From: Xanthomonas floridensis
GTDB lineage: Bacteria > Pseudomonadota > Gammaproteobacteria > Xanthomonadales > Xanthomonadaceae
Assembly: GCF_001642575.1 (NCBI RefSeq)
Contig: NZ_LXNG01000016.1
Span: 52,674-116,673, forward strand
Reading direction: 5' to 3'
Length of the DNA: 64,000 nt
Under the pieces are notes generated by a model. That model saw only the letters and a program-made list of their open reading frames with translations, was not told where the DNA came from and did no database searches. The translations under genes were made by a program, and so were the position numbers. Shown piece after piece: positions 1 to 8,882 of this stretch. Each line of letters opens with the position of its first letter. Within the stretch, counting starts at the first letter, position 1.

Positions 1-1161
1 ATCGATGGCAAGGCCGGGCAACTGGCGGCGCAGCATGTTGCCGAAGAAGGCGGCGTGTTGCTGCGTAACGAGCAGGCCACCTTGCCGCTATCCAGCCAGG
101 TGCGCCGCATCGCGGTGATTGGTGGCTACGCCGACAAGGGCGTGATGTCCGGTGGCGGCTCCTCGCGGGTGGACTACACCATCAATGGCGGTAACGCGGT
201 GCCCGGGCTCACCCCGACCACCTGGCCGGGCCCGGTGATCATCCACCCGTCTTCGCCGTTGCAGGCACTGCGCGCGGCATTGCCGAACGTGCAGATCGAC
301 TACGTGGATGGCACCGACTGCGCCGCTGCCGCACGCGCGGCCAAGGCCGCCGACGTGGCGATCGTGTTCGCCACCCAGTGGGCGGCCGAATCGGTGGACC
401 TGCCGGACATGCGGCTGCCCGACAACCAGGACGCCTTGATCGAGGCGGTGGCCAAGGCCAACCCCAAGACCACCGTGGTGCTGGAAACCAACGGGCCGGT
501 GCGCATGCCCTGGGCCGAGCGCGTGCCTGCGGTGCTGCAGACGTGGTACCCGGGCATCGGCGGCGGCGAGGCGATCGCCAACCTGCTCACCGGCGCGGTG
601 AATCCGTCCGGCCACTTGCCGGTGACCTGGCCGGTGGACGAATCGCAGCTACCGCGCCCCTCGATTCCCGGCCTCGGTTTCAAGCCGGCCAAACCCGGCG
701 AGGACACCATCGATTACGCCATCGAAGGCGCCAATGTCGGCTACAAATGGTTTGCCGCACGCAAGCTCACCCCGCGTTATCCGTTCGGACATGGCCTGTC
801 GTACACCCGCTTTGACATGGGCAACCTGCAGGTGGATGCAAAAGGCAGCACGCTCACTGCGCGTTTCGACGTGGAGAACACCGGTGAACGCGAAGGCGCT
901 GCAGTACCACAGCTCTACCTCGTGCTTCCGGAGGGCCACGCCACCCCGCTGCGCCTGATCGGCTGGCAGAAGCTCACGCTCAAGCCCGGCGAGAAGCGCC
1001 GCGTGCAGGTCGTGGCCGAGCCGAAGACGCTGGCCGATTTCGATGCGAAGGCGCGGCACTGGAAGATCGCAGCCGGTACCTACCGCGTGCAGCTGGCGCG
1101 CTCGGCAAGCGAGCCGGTGCAGAGCGCGGAGGTCAAGCTGCAGGCTGCGCAACTGCCATAA
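1..1161 (+). CDS. Family 3 glycoside hydrolase (beta-glucosidase-like), C-terminal part
   Basis: The reading frame is open from base 1, so the gene starts before the window. What is present is the C-terminal alpha/beta sandwich domain (the EEGGVLLRN segment at the start is the usual GH3 domain-2 opening; AVIGGYAD and MSGGGSS follow), then a fibronectin type III-like domain introduced by PFGHGLSYTRF at about base 781. GH3 enzymes remove glucose, xylose or related residues from the non-reducing end of beta-linked sugars. The nucleophile Asp lies in the missing N-terminal domain, so substrate cannot be judged. The stop is followed by a tRNA gene on the same strand. Family assignment is firm; specificity is unknown. 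Confidence 0.9.
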   Translation: MDGKAGQLAAQHVAEEGGVLLRNEQATLPLSSQVRRIAVIGGYADKGVMSGGGSSRVDYTINGGNAVPGLTPTTWPGPVIIHPSSPLQALRAALPNVQIDYVDGTDCAAAARAAKAADVAIVFATQWAAESVDLPDMRLPDNQDALIEAVAKANPKTTVVLETNGPVRMPWAERVPAVLQTWYPGIGGGEAIANLLTGAVNPSGHLPVTWPVDESQLPRPSIPGLGFKPAKPGEDTIDYAIEGANVGYKWFAARKLTPRYPFGHGLSYTRFDMGNLQVDAKGSTLTARFDVENTGEREGAAVPQLYLVLPEGHATPLRLIGWQKLTLKPGEKRRVQVVAEPKTLADFDAKARHWKIAAGTYRVQLARSASEPVQSAEVKLQAAQLP

Positions 1162-1261
1162 GCGCGTATCGCGGCGGACGTACAACGCGTGCGTCCGCCG
1201 TGCCGCGTTTTTCAGGTCGCCGGCAGGCACCGGCCACCTCCAAAAATTTGTCCGGGATGCG

Positions 1262-1290
1262 TTGACAGCTTCGCACGCAACTTGCACAAT
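1262..1290 (+). promoter_or_regulatory. Sigma-70 promoter of tRNA-Leu
   Basis: TTGACA at 1262-1267 and CACAAT at 1285-1290 are separated by 17 bp and lie 15 bp before the mature tRNA. The stretch after the -10 is C-rich (tcgtccc), like the discriminators of stable-RNA promoters. Confidence 0.6.
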
Positions 1291-1304
1291 TCGTCCCCTG
1301 AGTC

Positions 1305-1391
1305 GCCCAGGTGGCGGAATTGGTAGACGCACTAGCTTCAGGTGCTAGCGGGGGCAACTTCGTGGAGGTTCGAGTCCTCTCCTGGGCACCA
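1305..1391 (+). tRNA. tRNA-Leu, anticodon CAG
   Basis: An 87-nt class II tRNA with an encoded CCA end. The acceptor arms GCCCAGG/CCTGGGC pair. The anticodon stem CTAGC/GCTAG closes the loop TTCAGGT, giving anticodon CAG, which reads CUG, the usual major Leu codon in high-GC genomes. A long variable arm (gggggcaacttcg region) and the T-arm GGTTCGAGTCC are present. Confidence 0.97.
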
Positions 1392-1409
1392 CGACTCACG
1401 GTAGATCGT

Positions 1410-1438
1410 AAAAAACCTCGCTTCGGCGGGGTTTTTTG
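1410..1438 (+). terminator. Rho-independent terminator after tRNA-Leu
   Basis: AAAAACCTCGC-TTCG-GCGGGGTTTTTT: a short GC stem with a TTCG tetraloop, flanked by an A tract and a T tract, 19 bp after the tRNA. Confidence 0.85.
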
Positions 1439-1717
1439 CGTTTGGGCAGTGCCAAGCATTAACGCCGCCGCGTACATGACGCCAGTGGGCAGCTGCTCGA
1501 TCGGGCGTTGTTTGTCGGTAGCCGGGCGACAGGCTGCCAGAGCCGAAGACCTGACCGGGCGCGGCATTTAGCTACCTGCAGGTCAGGCCAGCTGCCGGGC
1601 CCAGCGCCGCATGAGCACCTGGATGACGCAGCGCTGGTGGGATTGTTCGCCCAACAACTGATGTACTGCACCAGTGCATCACTGGTCGCATGCGCCGCAC
1701 ATAACCAAGCAGGCTTC

Positions 1718-2276
1718 TTATGGGATTCGGCCAGTCAAAACCAACTCCGGAAACTGCAGGTGCGCGTGCCATCGCAATTCATGGCAACGCGCTGGAGCGC
1801 TTTGACCAAGGCATTTAATCGCAATAGAACGACGCGACGCGATCGGTTGCCCGCACCTCGGCGCTGCGAATCGTCCCGTGCAAGCCCGCACCGTTTCGCC
1901 GACCTGCCAGGAGACCTGCACGCCTGCACCGTACTCGCAGACGGCATAAATGCCATGCGGGTCCGGTACGTCAAACTTCCAGATCCATCGCTCGGTACCG
2001 CCCGATTGCTGCTCGTCCTCATTGCGAGGCACCAGTGCAGCACGCTCACGGGGATGTCCCGAATACACGCCGATCGACGACAACCGCAACGGACGGCGCT
2101 GATCAAGGCCAAGGCGCGCTTCTGCAGGCACGTCCGGGCTCTGCAGCACAGCGCTGGAGATGCGAAGCGTCGACGGACACTGCAAGGTTTGCGCTGCAAA
2201 AAACAGATGGGGCAATAGCCGGCAGAAGCAGCAGCGTCAGGCAACGCAGCACACCGGCGCAAGACGTTACTGGCAT
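1718..2276 (-). pseudogene. Frameshifted secreted protein of the STY0301-like type
   Basis: Two overlapping minus-strand frames together make one protein. From ATG at 2276 a clear signal peptide is read (hydrophobic core CLTLLLLPAIAPSVF). The frame is then lost at a run of six T (A6 at 2198-2203 on the plus strand). Dropping one T joins it to the downstream frame, which begins FAAQTLQCPSTLRISS and carries the family's features: an early Cys-Pro, GVYSGHP, a Trp-x-Phe segment, VCEYG and later paired Cys. The frame then runs past the expected end of the family to the stop at 1718. It may be a real pseudogene, a phase-variable homopolymer or a sequencing error. The family name is from memory of its pattern, not a search. 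Confidence 0.6.
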
Positions 2277-2374
2277 GATCGTGAACTCTCAAAAAAAGCG
2301 ACTAGCGGCTATTGGCAGCAACACGTGCCGTCAAAGACGATGACGCATGCAGGCCTGCATGCGCATCGCCAGAT

Positions 2375-2836
2375 TTAATTGGCGTCTGCCACTTGTTCCT
2401 GGTACTCCGTCAGATGATGCTCGGGATTGATCTGCTCGGAAGCACCGGGGTCGTAGCCAACGCGCACGGGCTTCGGTGCGCCAGGCAGATACAACTCGCC
2501 GCTCCCTTCGTTGAGGATCAACAGCACATACGGCCGCCCTTTCAGCTGAACCGTATACCGCTTATCTTTCTGCGTGGCATCGATGCTCGCCAGAAGGATC
2601 CTGTCATCGATTTCGCTGTCGGCTCCGGTCACCTGCAGCAGCGCCTGGTTCTTGTCGCGCGATCCATAACGCAGGGTGGAGACCTTCGTACCGTCGCTCG
2701 AACGATAGGCCTTGGCCTGTTTTGCGACCTCTGGACGCTGGACTGCCGACTCCGCCAATGCGACGAAGCCAAGGGAAAGAAACGGGATAAGCAAGACGGT
2801 CGCAGACACGCAGCGCAGCCGGGATCGAAACATCAT
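2375..2836 (-). CDS. Small exported protein, function unknown
   Basis: The protein is 153 residues. The start is set at the ATGATG pair at 2836 because AAGGAAG lies about 8 bases before it; the frame is open further upstream without such a site. It begins MMFRSRLR and has a hydrophobic core (SATVLLIPFLSLGFVALA), i.e. a Sec signal peptide probably cut near ALAES. The mature part is hydrophilic, has no Cys, and contains KRYTVQLKGRPYVLLIL. I do not recognise a family. It probably acts in the periplasm. It stands alone, separated from the efflux operon by a terminator. Confidence 0.65.
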   Translation of the reverse strand: MMFRSRLRCVSATVLLIPFLSLGFVALAESAVQRPEVAKQAKAYRSSDGTKVSTLRYGSRDKNQALLQVTGADSEIDDRILLASIDATQKDKRYTVQLKGRPYVLLILNEGSGELYLPGAPKPVRVGYDPGASEQINPEHHLTEYQEQVADAN

Positions 2837-3057
2837 CGAAGCTTCCTTGTCATGTTGAAAATGCGGGCGGCATGCCAACGCACTGAGTCGCTCATCGCTC
2901 TACCAGCGCCAAGGCCACACTTGCCGCAGCGCGCATGCTACTGCATGCAAGCATGGCGCTGCTGGCGCCGTAGCTGCATGCCGCATCGGGCATCTCGCAG
3001 ACGGGACGCGTGGAATGAGCCGGACCGCAATAACACGGCGAGGCAGTTGTTCGAACG

Positions 3058-3089
3058 ATCAAAACCCCGCTCGCCAGCGGGGTTTTGAT
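3058..3089 (-). terminator. Terminator of the marR-OMF-emrA-emrB operon
   Basis: A perfect 14-bp inverted repeat (ATCAAAACCCCGCT / AGCGGGGTTTTGAT) with a 4-nt loop lies 15 bp beyond the emrB stop codon. The T run sits in the 3' arm on the minus strand; the symmetric A run could also stop plus-strand transcription. Confidence 0.85.
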
Positions 3090-3104
3090 TAAGTCGGCAA
3101 TGAC

Positions 3105-4685
3105 TCAATGCCCACCTGCCGCCGCCGCGCCACCGGCGCCCGCGCCGAACGGCGGCTTGGCCAGCCACAGGAAGAAGATGATCGCCAGGAAGGTCCAGCC
3201 AAGCAGATAGAAGATGTCGTTGAAGCCCATCTGCGAGGCCTGGTGGTTGATCATGTTGTTGAGAAAGGCCGCGCCACGTTGCAGATCGCCCTGCCCCATG
3301 GCGGTGACCTGCTCCTGCATGCCGGGCGTATAGACCGAGATGTGTTCGGTGATATGCGCATGGTGCACTTGCGTGCGGCGCGCCCATAGATAGGTGGTCA
3401 GCGAGGCAGCGAAACTGCCGCCCAGCGTGCGCAGGAAGGTGGCCAGCCCCGAGCCTGCCGCAATCTCGCGACCATCCAGATCCGACAGCAAAATCTGCAG
3501 CACCGGCATGAAGAACAGCGCCACGCCCACGCCCATCACCAGCTGGATCGTGGCCACATGGGCAAAGTCCACCTGCAGGTTGAAGTTGGAGCGGAAGAAG
3601 CTGGTGAACGACATGAACACGAAGGCGATGGTGGCCAGCATGCGCAGGTCGAAGCGCAGCGCGTACTTGCCTACGAACGGCGTCATCAGCACCGGCAGGA
3701 TGCCGATCGGTGCGGTCGCAAGGCCAGCCCAGATCGCGGTATAGCCCATGTCGCGCTGCAGCCATTGCGGAATCAGCAGGCTCACGCTGAAGAATGCCGC
3801 ATACGCCACCACCATCGCCAGGGTGCCGGCGCGGAAGTTGCGATGCCGGAACAGTTTGAGATCGACGATGGGATCCTTGTCGGTCAGCTCCCAGATCACG
3901 AACACCACCAGCGCGATCGCGGCAACGCAGGCCAGCACGATGATCTTGTCCGAGGAAAACCAGTCTTCGTCATTGCCCAGGTCCAGCACCAGCTGCAGGG
4001 CACCCACGCCCACCACCAGCAGGATCAGGCCGATATAGTCCATGCGCGGCTTTTCGAGCTGTTCGGGACGATGCCGCAATTGCGAACCGACGATGCTGCT
4101 GGCGATGATGCCCAGCGGCACGTTGATCAGAAAGATCCATTCCCAGCTGTAGTTATCGGTAATCCAGCCGCCCAGGATCGGGCCGGCGATCGGCGCCACC
4201 ACCGTGATCATCGCCAGCAACGCCAGCGCCTGCCCGCGTTTGTCGCGCGGGTAGATCGACACCAGCAGGCTTTGGGTGATGGGATACATCGGGCCGGCCA
4301 CAAAGCCCTGCAGCGCGCGCGCCACCACCAGCATGCCCATGCTCTGCGCAAGCCCGCACAACAGCGAGGCGACGGTGAAGGCCAGCGTGGACCACACGAA
4401 CAACTTGGTTTCGCCGAAACGCCGGCTCAGCCAGCCGGTCAGCGGCAACGCGATCGCGGTGCTCACCGCGAACGAGGTGATGACCCAGGTGGCCTGCTGC
4501 GAACTGGCGCCGAGATTACCGGCGATGGTGGGCAGCGAGACGTTGGCAATGGTGGTGTCCAGCACCTGCATGAACGAGGCCATCGCCAGGCCCACGGTGC
4601 ACAACACCACGCTTGCCGGGCGAAAGCCGGCCGCGGGCGCCGGTGCCGCCGGGCCTCCGGGCGCGGTGGGAGCTTGCGAAGACAT
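3105..4685 (-). CDS. emrB: EmrB/QacA-type MFS drug efflux transporter (DHA2, 14 TM)
   Basis: A 526-residue inner-membrane proton antiporter of the DHA2 family, matching the usual ~510. A Pro/Ala-rich N-terminus precedes the first helix. MQVLDTTIANVSLPTIAGNLG (TM1, with the conserved Asp) and GWLSRRFGETK (motif A after TM2) are diagnostic. Many further hydrophobic segments fit 14 helices. It would export hydrophobic drugs through the adaptor EmrA and the outer-membrane channel encoded upstream. It is the last gene of the operon, 6 bp after the emrA stop, and a terminator follows. Substrate cannot be read from sequence. Confidence 0.93.
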   Translation of the reverse strand: MSSQAPTAPGGPAAPAPAAGFRPASVVLCTVGLAMASFMQVLDTTIANVSLPTIAGNLGASSQQATWVITSFAVSTAIALPLTGWLSRRFGETKLFVWSTLAFTVASLLCGLAQSMGMLVVARALQGFVAGPMYPITQSLLVSIYPRDKRGQALALLAMITVVAPIAGPILGGWITDNYSWEWIFLINVPLGIIASSIVGSQLRHRPEQLEKPRMDYIGLILLVVGVGALQLVLDLGNDEDWFSSDKIIVLACVAAIALVVFVIWELTDKDPIVDLKLFRHRNFRAGTLAMVVAYAAFFSVSLLIPQWLQRDMGYTAIWAGLATAPIGILPVLMTPFVGKYALRFDLRMLATIAFVFMSFTSFFRSNFNLQVDFAHVATIQLVMGVGVALFFMPVLQILLSDLDGREIAAGSGLATFLRTLGGSFAASLTTYLWARRTQVHHAHITEHISVYTPGMQEQVTAMGQGDLQRGAAFLNNMINHQASQMGFNDIFYLLGWTFLAIIFFLWLAKPPFGAGAGGAAAAGGH

Positions 4686-4691
4686 GGTGGC

Positions 4692-5885
4692 TCAGCCCGC
4701 CTTGGTGGCAGCCTGCGTCGGCAGGTTGTCCTGGATGATGCGATGGATGTCGGCATCGGCAGCCTGGAGCTGCTGCGCATACACATCGGTGGAAAACACC
4801 GCGCCCGTGGCCGCCTTGGCCGGCAGCACGCGGCCCTGCTGGTCGTGCAGGTTCACATCGACCTTCATCGACAGGCCGATGCGCAACGGGTTGCTGGCCA
4901 GCTGCTTGCTGTCCACCACGATACGGACCGGCACGCGCTGCACGATCTTGATCCAGTTGCCGCTGGCGTTCTGCGCCGGCAGCAGCGAGAACGCGCTGCC
5001 GGTGCCCAGGCCCAGGCTTTCGATGCGACCGGTGTAATCCACGCCACCGCCGTACAGATCCGAATGCAGCTCCACTTCCTGGCCCAGGCGCATGTGCTTG
5101 AGCTGGGTTTCCTTGAAGTTGGCTTCCACCCACACCTGCTCCAGCGGCACCACCGCCATCAGCACACTGCCCGGCTGCACGCGTTGGCCGACCTGCGCCG
5201 AGCGCCGCGCCACATAACCGGACACCGGCGCCACCACACCGGTGCGCGCGTGGTTGAGATAGGCCTGGCGCACCTGCGCGGCGGCGGTCTGCACGTCCGG
5301 CTGGCTGGCCAGGTCGCTGTCGTCCACCAGCGCGCGATTACGCTCGAAGCTCTCGCGCGAACCGCTCACCGCGGCCTCGGCGGCCGCCAGTTCTTCGCGG
5401 GCATGCGCCAGTTCTTCGTTGGAGATGGCGCCGCTGGCGGCCAGATTCTTGCGGCGGGCAAAGTCGGCACGGGCACTGCGCAGCGTCACTTCGCGCGCGG
5501 ACACTTCGGCCTGCGCACCTTCCACGCTGCGGTACAGACCGCGCACCTGGCGCACGGTCTTGGCCAGGTTGGCTTCGGCCTGCTGCAGCGCCACCGCGGT
5601 ATCGGCCGGGTCCAGCTGCACCAGCAGCTGGCCGCGCTCCACGCGCATGCCGTCTTCGGCGCCGATGCTGACCACGGTGCCGCCCACCATCGGGGTGATC
5701 TGTACCTGGTTGCCTTGCACGTAGGCGTCGTCGGTGTCCTCGTGCCAGCGGCCGACCAGGAAGTACCACGCCACCAGACCGATGATCGCCAGGATCACCA
5801 CAATGGCCACGATGCGCAGCGCCGCTCGGCGCTTGCTGGGTGCGGCCGGCGCGGGTTGGGAAGAAGCAGGAGTCGTCTGGCTCAT
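4692..5885 (-). CDS. emrA: EmrA/HlyD-type periplasmic adaptor of the efflux pump
   Basis: 397 residues. The start is ATG 5885 (MSQTTPASS); the frame continues upstream but overlaps the preceding gene. A single TM anchor (IVAIVVILAIIGLVAWYFLV, about residues 36-55) is followed by DDAYVQGNQVQITPMVGGTV, the standard HlyD/EmrA biotinyl-lipoyl half-motif. Then come a long alpha-helical hairpin region, the second half-motif (VSGYVARRSAQVGQRV) and a beta-barrel domain with WVEANFKETQL. It links the MFS pump (next gene) to the outer-membrane channel (previous gene). The spacing of 10 bp to the previous gene and 6 bp to the next supports one transcript. Confidence 0.93.
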   Translation of the reverse strand: MSQTTPASSQPAPAAPSKRRAALRIVAIVVILAIIGLVAWYFLVGRWHEDTDDAYVQGNQVQITPMVGGTVVSIGAEDGMRVERGQLLVQLDPADTAVALQQAEANLAKTVRQVRGLYRSVEGAQAEVSAREVTLRSARADFARRKNLAASGAISNEELAHAREELAAAEAAVSGSRESFERNRALVDDSDLASQPDVQTAAAQVRQAYLNHARTGVVAPVSGYVARRSAQVGQRVQPGSVLMAVVPLEQVWVEANFKETQLKHMRLGQEVELHSDLYGGGVDYTGRIESLGLGTGSAFSLLPAQNASGNWIKIVQRVPVRIVVDSKQLASNPLRIGLSMKVDVNLHDQQGRVLPAKAATGAVFSTDVYAQQLQAADADIHRIIQDNLPTQAATKAG

Positions 5886-5895
5886 CGTCGATGTC

Positions 5896-7410
5896 TCAGG
5901 AATTCGGTTGTGCGGAAGTGGGCGCGGTGCGTGCGGTGTCGCGTGCGGGCTCCGGCGTGAATCCGCCGCCCAGTGCACGCTGCAGCCTCACCGAGGCCAG
6001 GAGTTGTTGCGACTGCAGCCCGGCCATGCGCTGGCGTGCAACGAGCAACTGCTCCTGCACGCTGAGCACTTCCAGATAGCTGCCGATGCCGGCGCGATAG
6101 CGCTGCTGGGCGAGATCGAAGGCCGCGCCCACCGTCTGTACGGCATCGTTCTGCGCCTGTGCACGCTGCTGCAGCGACCGCACGGCGGTGACCTGGTCGG
6201 CCACTTCGCGCAGCGCGGCAATCACCTTCTGGTTGTAGTCGGCCACGGCCAGGTCGTACTGCGCATCGCTGCCGGCCAGGTTGGCGCGCAGCTTGCCGCC
6301 GTCGAAGATCGGCAGGCTCAGCGCCGGTGCCACCAACCCGAACACCGAGCCGCTTTCCAGCAGCTTGCCGACATCCGGGTTGACCACCCCACCCAGCGCG
6401 GTGAGGTTGAGGCTGGGATAGAAGCGGGTCTTGGCGACCGCGATGTCCTTGTCGGCCGCCTCCACCCGCCAGCGCGCCGCCACCACGTCCGGGCGTCGGC
6501 CCAGCAGATCGGCCGGCAAGGTGCTCGGCAGCTGCGTGGCGAGCCCGGTACCCAGCGTCGGGCGGGCGATCTGCAGCCCGCGATCCGGGCCCTGACCGAC
6601 CAGCGCGGCCAATGCGGTGCGCGCTTCGTCGATCTGCTGCTGCGCGGACTGCAGTTGCTGCTGCGCGGCCGGCACGCGCGCCTGCGCCTGACGCACCTGC
6701 AGGTCGCTGTCGATCCCGGCACCGCGGCGTTGTTGGGTCAGCTCCAGGGTCTTGCGCGCGCGGCCCAGCTCATCGTTGGCCACATCGTGCAGGCTCCACG
6801 CATAGGCCAGTTGTGCATAGCCTTCGGCGATCGCCGCCGACAGGTTCAGCCGCGCCGCCTGCGCATCCACCTCGGCCGCATGCGCCTGGTCCACCGCCGC
6901 TTCCCAGGCGGCACGCTTGCCGCCCCACAGATCCACGCCATACCGGAAGTCCAGCACCATCTGCGCACTGCCGCCGTAGCTGCCACCCAGTTCGTCGCCG
7001 ACCATCGATTCGGGCAACTGCAATCCGGTGTAGCCGCCGGAGACCGACAGGCTGGGGCCGCGCTCGGCCTGCGCGCTGCCGATGCGCGCCTGGGCCTGGC
7101 GCAGCCGTGCATCGGCAGACGCCAGGCTGGGGCTGTGCTGCAGGCCTTCCGAGATAAGGGCATCCAGTTGTGCATCGCCCAGCGCACGCCACCAGTCGCT
7201 GGCCGGCCATGCGGCCGGACTCAGCCCGGCCTGCGCCAGGGTGCGCTCGGCATGCACGTCGCCGGGCTGCAGCACGGTGCCTTGCGGCGCCAGGCCACGG
7301 CTGCTGGCACAGGCGGCCAGCGCCAGCGTCAGGGCGGCGACAACGAGTGGCCGCGCCAGGCGCATCGGGCGCGGGCGCAGCGTCTGGATGGAAAAACTAG
7401 CAGCGTTCAT
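5896..7410 (-). CDS. Outer-membrane efflux channel, NodT/OprM-type lipoprotein
   Basis: 504 residues, a TolC-fold outer membrane factor. The lipobox LALAAC ends the signal sequence, so the mature protein is lipid-anchored. The two homologous halves of the family are visible: long helices, VSGGYTG, PSTLPADLLGRRPDVVAARW, and SLPIFDGGKLRANL near residue 370. The annotated start ATG 7410 overlaps the marR stop (ATGA). The internal ATG at 7365 (MRLARPLVV) gives a more typical signal-peptide length and may be the true start. It forms the outer-membrane exit duct for EmrAB; it is unusual but not rare for the channel to be encoded with the pump. Confidence 0.92.
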   Translation of the reverse strand: MNAASFSIQTLRPRPMRLARPLVVAALTLALAACASSRGLAPQGTVLQPGDVHAERTLAQAGLSPAAWPASDWWRALGDAQLDALISEGLQHSPSLASADARLRQAQARIGSAQAERGPSLSVSGGYTGLQLPESMVGDELGGSYGGSAQMVLDFRYGVDLWGGKRAAWEAAVDQAHAAEVDAQAARLNLSAAIAEGYAQLAYAWSLHDVANDELGRARKTLELTQQRRGAGIDSDLQVRQAQARVPAAQQQLQSAQQQIDEARTALAALVGQGPDRGLQIARPTLGTGLATQLPSTLPADLLGRRPDVVAARWRVEAADKDIAVAKTRFYPSLNLTALGGVVNPDVGKLLESGSVFGLVAPALSLPIFDGGKLRANLAGSDAQYDLAVADYNQKVIAALREVADQVTAVRSLQQRAQAQNDAVQTVGAAFDLAQQRYRAGIGSYLEVLSVQEQLLVARQRMAGLQSQQLLASVRLQRALGGGFTPEPARDTARTAPTSAQPNS

Positions 7411-7856
7411 GAGTTGAGTGCATCGCGGACACGGATAAGAAGAGAGGTGAGTTGTTCGCGCTCAGGGGCATCCAGGTCGCGCAGGCCATGCTCGATCGCG
7501 CGTTCGCCGCGCAAGCGCAGCCGCTCCCACAGCGCCACGCCCTGCTCGGTCATGACGATCTGCAGCGCGCGCCGGTCCTGGGCATGCGGCTCGCGCCGCA
7601 CCGCGCCGAGCGCTTCGAGCTTGTCGAGCAGGCGGGTCACTGCGCTCGGCGTCTGGTCCAGCGCCAGCGCCAGTTCGTTGGCCGTACAGGGCGAGCGCAC
7701 CGCCAGGATCTTCAGACCGACGTAGTGGCTGAAACCGAAGTCAGGCAGCTCGCCCTTCATCTCGGCATCGAGCTGACGCATCAGCGCGTCGCGCACCTGG
7801 CGCAACAGCAACCCGAACGACGGCGGAGCGGAGGACGGTACATTCATGCCGCACAT
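7407..7856 (-). CDS. MarR-family transcriptional repressor of the efflux operon
   Basis: 149 residues, typical MarR length. The winged helix is visible: LTANELALALDQTPSAVTRLLDKLEALGAVRREPHAQDRRAL, with the DxR wing (about residues 72-113; quoted in parts). The start is ATG 7856, with GGAAC just upstream; ATG 7847 is an alternative. As the first gene of the pump operon, with a palindrome immediately upstream, it most likely represses its own operon until a drug-like ligand binds. The stop overlaps the next start (ATGA), implying coupled translation. Confidence 0.9.
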   Translation of the reverse strand: MCGMNVPSSAPPSFGLLLRQVRDALMRQLDAEMKGELPDFGFSHYVGLKILAVRSPCTANELALALDQTPSAVTRLLDKLEALGAVRREPHAQDRRALQIVMTEQGVALWERLRLRGERAIEHGLRDLDAPEREQLTSLLIRVRDALNS

Positions 7857-7871
7857 TTTGTTCCGAAAAAT

Positions 7872-7891
7872 ATATTTGTCAACGCAAATAT
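7872..7891 (-). promoter_or_regulatory. Palindromic operator of the marR-emr operon
   Basis: ATATTTG-TCAACG-CAAATAT is a perfect 7-bp inverted repeat with a 6-bp spacer, 16 bp upstream of marR. On the minus strand its centre contains TTGACA, a good -35 element, so a bound repressor would block the promoter. The size and AT-richness fit MarR operators. It also lies in the 113-bp gap shared with the divergent araC-type gene. Confidence 0.7.
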
Positions 7892-7969
7892 CCCAACCGG
7901 GATTAAACCGTCGGCAAGGATCGTCACCTTACGCGCCACGCCAGCTGGCCCGGTAATACAATCAGGCCA

Positions 7970-8821
7970 ATGACTATCGAAAACCCGCCAACGACGGTGG
8001 ACGCGCTACCGCCCGGTGTGCGCAGCAGCTTCGAATGGGCCGACGGCCCGGTGCTGATCGCCTTCCTGGCCGACCTGCGCGCGGTGTGGGCGCCGGAAAC
8101 CGCCTGGCATGCGCACGTGCGCGGGCAGTTGATGTTTGTCGAGCAAGGCGTGCTGACCGTGCATACCAAGCAGGGCACGCTGTCGCTGCCGCCGGGCTGC
8201 GCTGGCTGGATGCCGCCCGGCCAGCAGCACACCGTCGAGCTGGCCGGCCCGATGCGTGGATGGGGCGTGGTGGTGCGGCCGGACGCCTGCGCCGCCCTGC
8301 CCGCGCAAGGCGGGGTGATCCGGCTGACCGGGCTGGCCCGCGAAGCGATCATGCGCGCCGCCAGCTGGCCGCTGGACCAGCCGCTCGATAGCGCCCAGCA
8401 ACGACTGGCCGCGGTGTTGCTGGACGAGCTATGCCAGGTCCAGATCGACCATCTGCACCTGCCGATGCCGGCCGACCGCCGCCTGCTGCGGATTGCCCGG
8501 CAGTTGCTCGCCACCCCTGCCGATCCGCGCCCGCTCGATGCCTGGGCCGATTGGGGCGGGCTGTCGCCACGCAGCCTGAGCCGGCATTTTCGCGACGAGA
8601 CCGGCTTGAGTTTTGCGCAATGGCGGCAGCAGGCACGGCTGGCCGAGGGTTTGCGCCGGCTCAGCCAAGGCAGCGCAGTGGCACAGGTGGCCGACCAGCT
8701 CGGCTACAGCAGCCCCAGTGCCTTCGTCAGCGTGTTCCACCGCCATTTCGGCGCCCCGCCCACCCGTTATCTGGCCGCCGGCCACGTGCGCGGCTTGGCA
8801 TCCCCCGCCGCATCCGGATAA
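7970..8821 (+). CDS. AraC-family transcriptional regulator with cupin sensor domain
   Basis: 283 residues. The N-terminal part looks like a cupin sensor ([32 protein letters not shown]). The last ~100 residues hold two helix-turn-helix motifs: the second is [22 protein letters not shown] (here [20 protein letters not shown]), followed by the typical [13 protein letters not shown] ending. It is divergent from the efflux operon, so either regulator could affect both, though the ligand is unknown. It may instead act on genes elsewhere. It ends 61 bp before parC. Confidence 0.88.
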   Translation: MTIENPPTTVDALPPGVRSSFEWADGPVLIAFLADLRAVWAPETAWHAHVRGQLMFVEQGVLTVHTKQGTLSLPPGCAGWMPPGQQHTVELAGPMRGWGVVVRPDACAALPAQGGVIRLTGLAREAIMRAASWPLDQPLDSAQQRLAAVLLDELCQVQIDHLHLPMPADRRLLRIARQLLATPADPRPLDAWADWGGLSPRSLSRHFRDETGLSFAQWRQQARLAEGLRRLSQGSAVAQVADQLGYSSPSAFVSVFHRHFGAPPTRYLAAGHVRGLASPAASG

Positions 8822-8882
8822 TCGGCGCTCTTCGAGTCCGCGCCTCGGCGCGGATTCTTCTTCACGCAGGACCTGGCTTTAC

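Noticed and set aside
1508..2218. 236-codon plus-strand frame
   Set aside because: Lies antisense to the frameshifted secreted-protein gene, whose minus-strand sequence has signal peptide and family features; the plus frame has none.
3558..5960. 800-codon plus-strand open frame opposite emrA/emrB
   Set aside because: It is the antisense shadow of two clear transporter genes in high-GC DNA. The translation is His/Arg/Gln-rich without domains and spans two genes.
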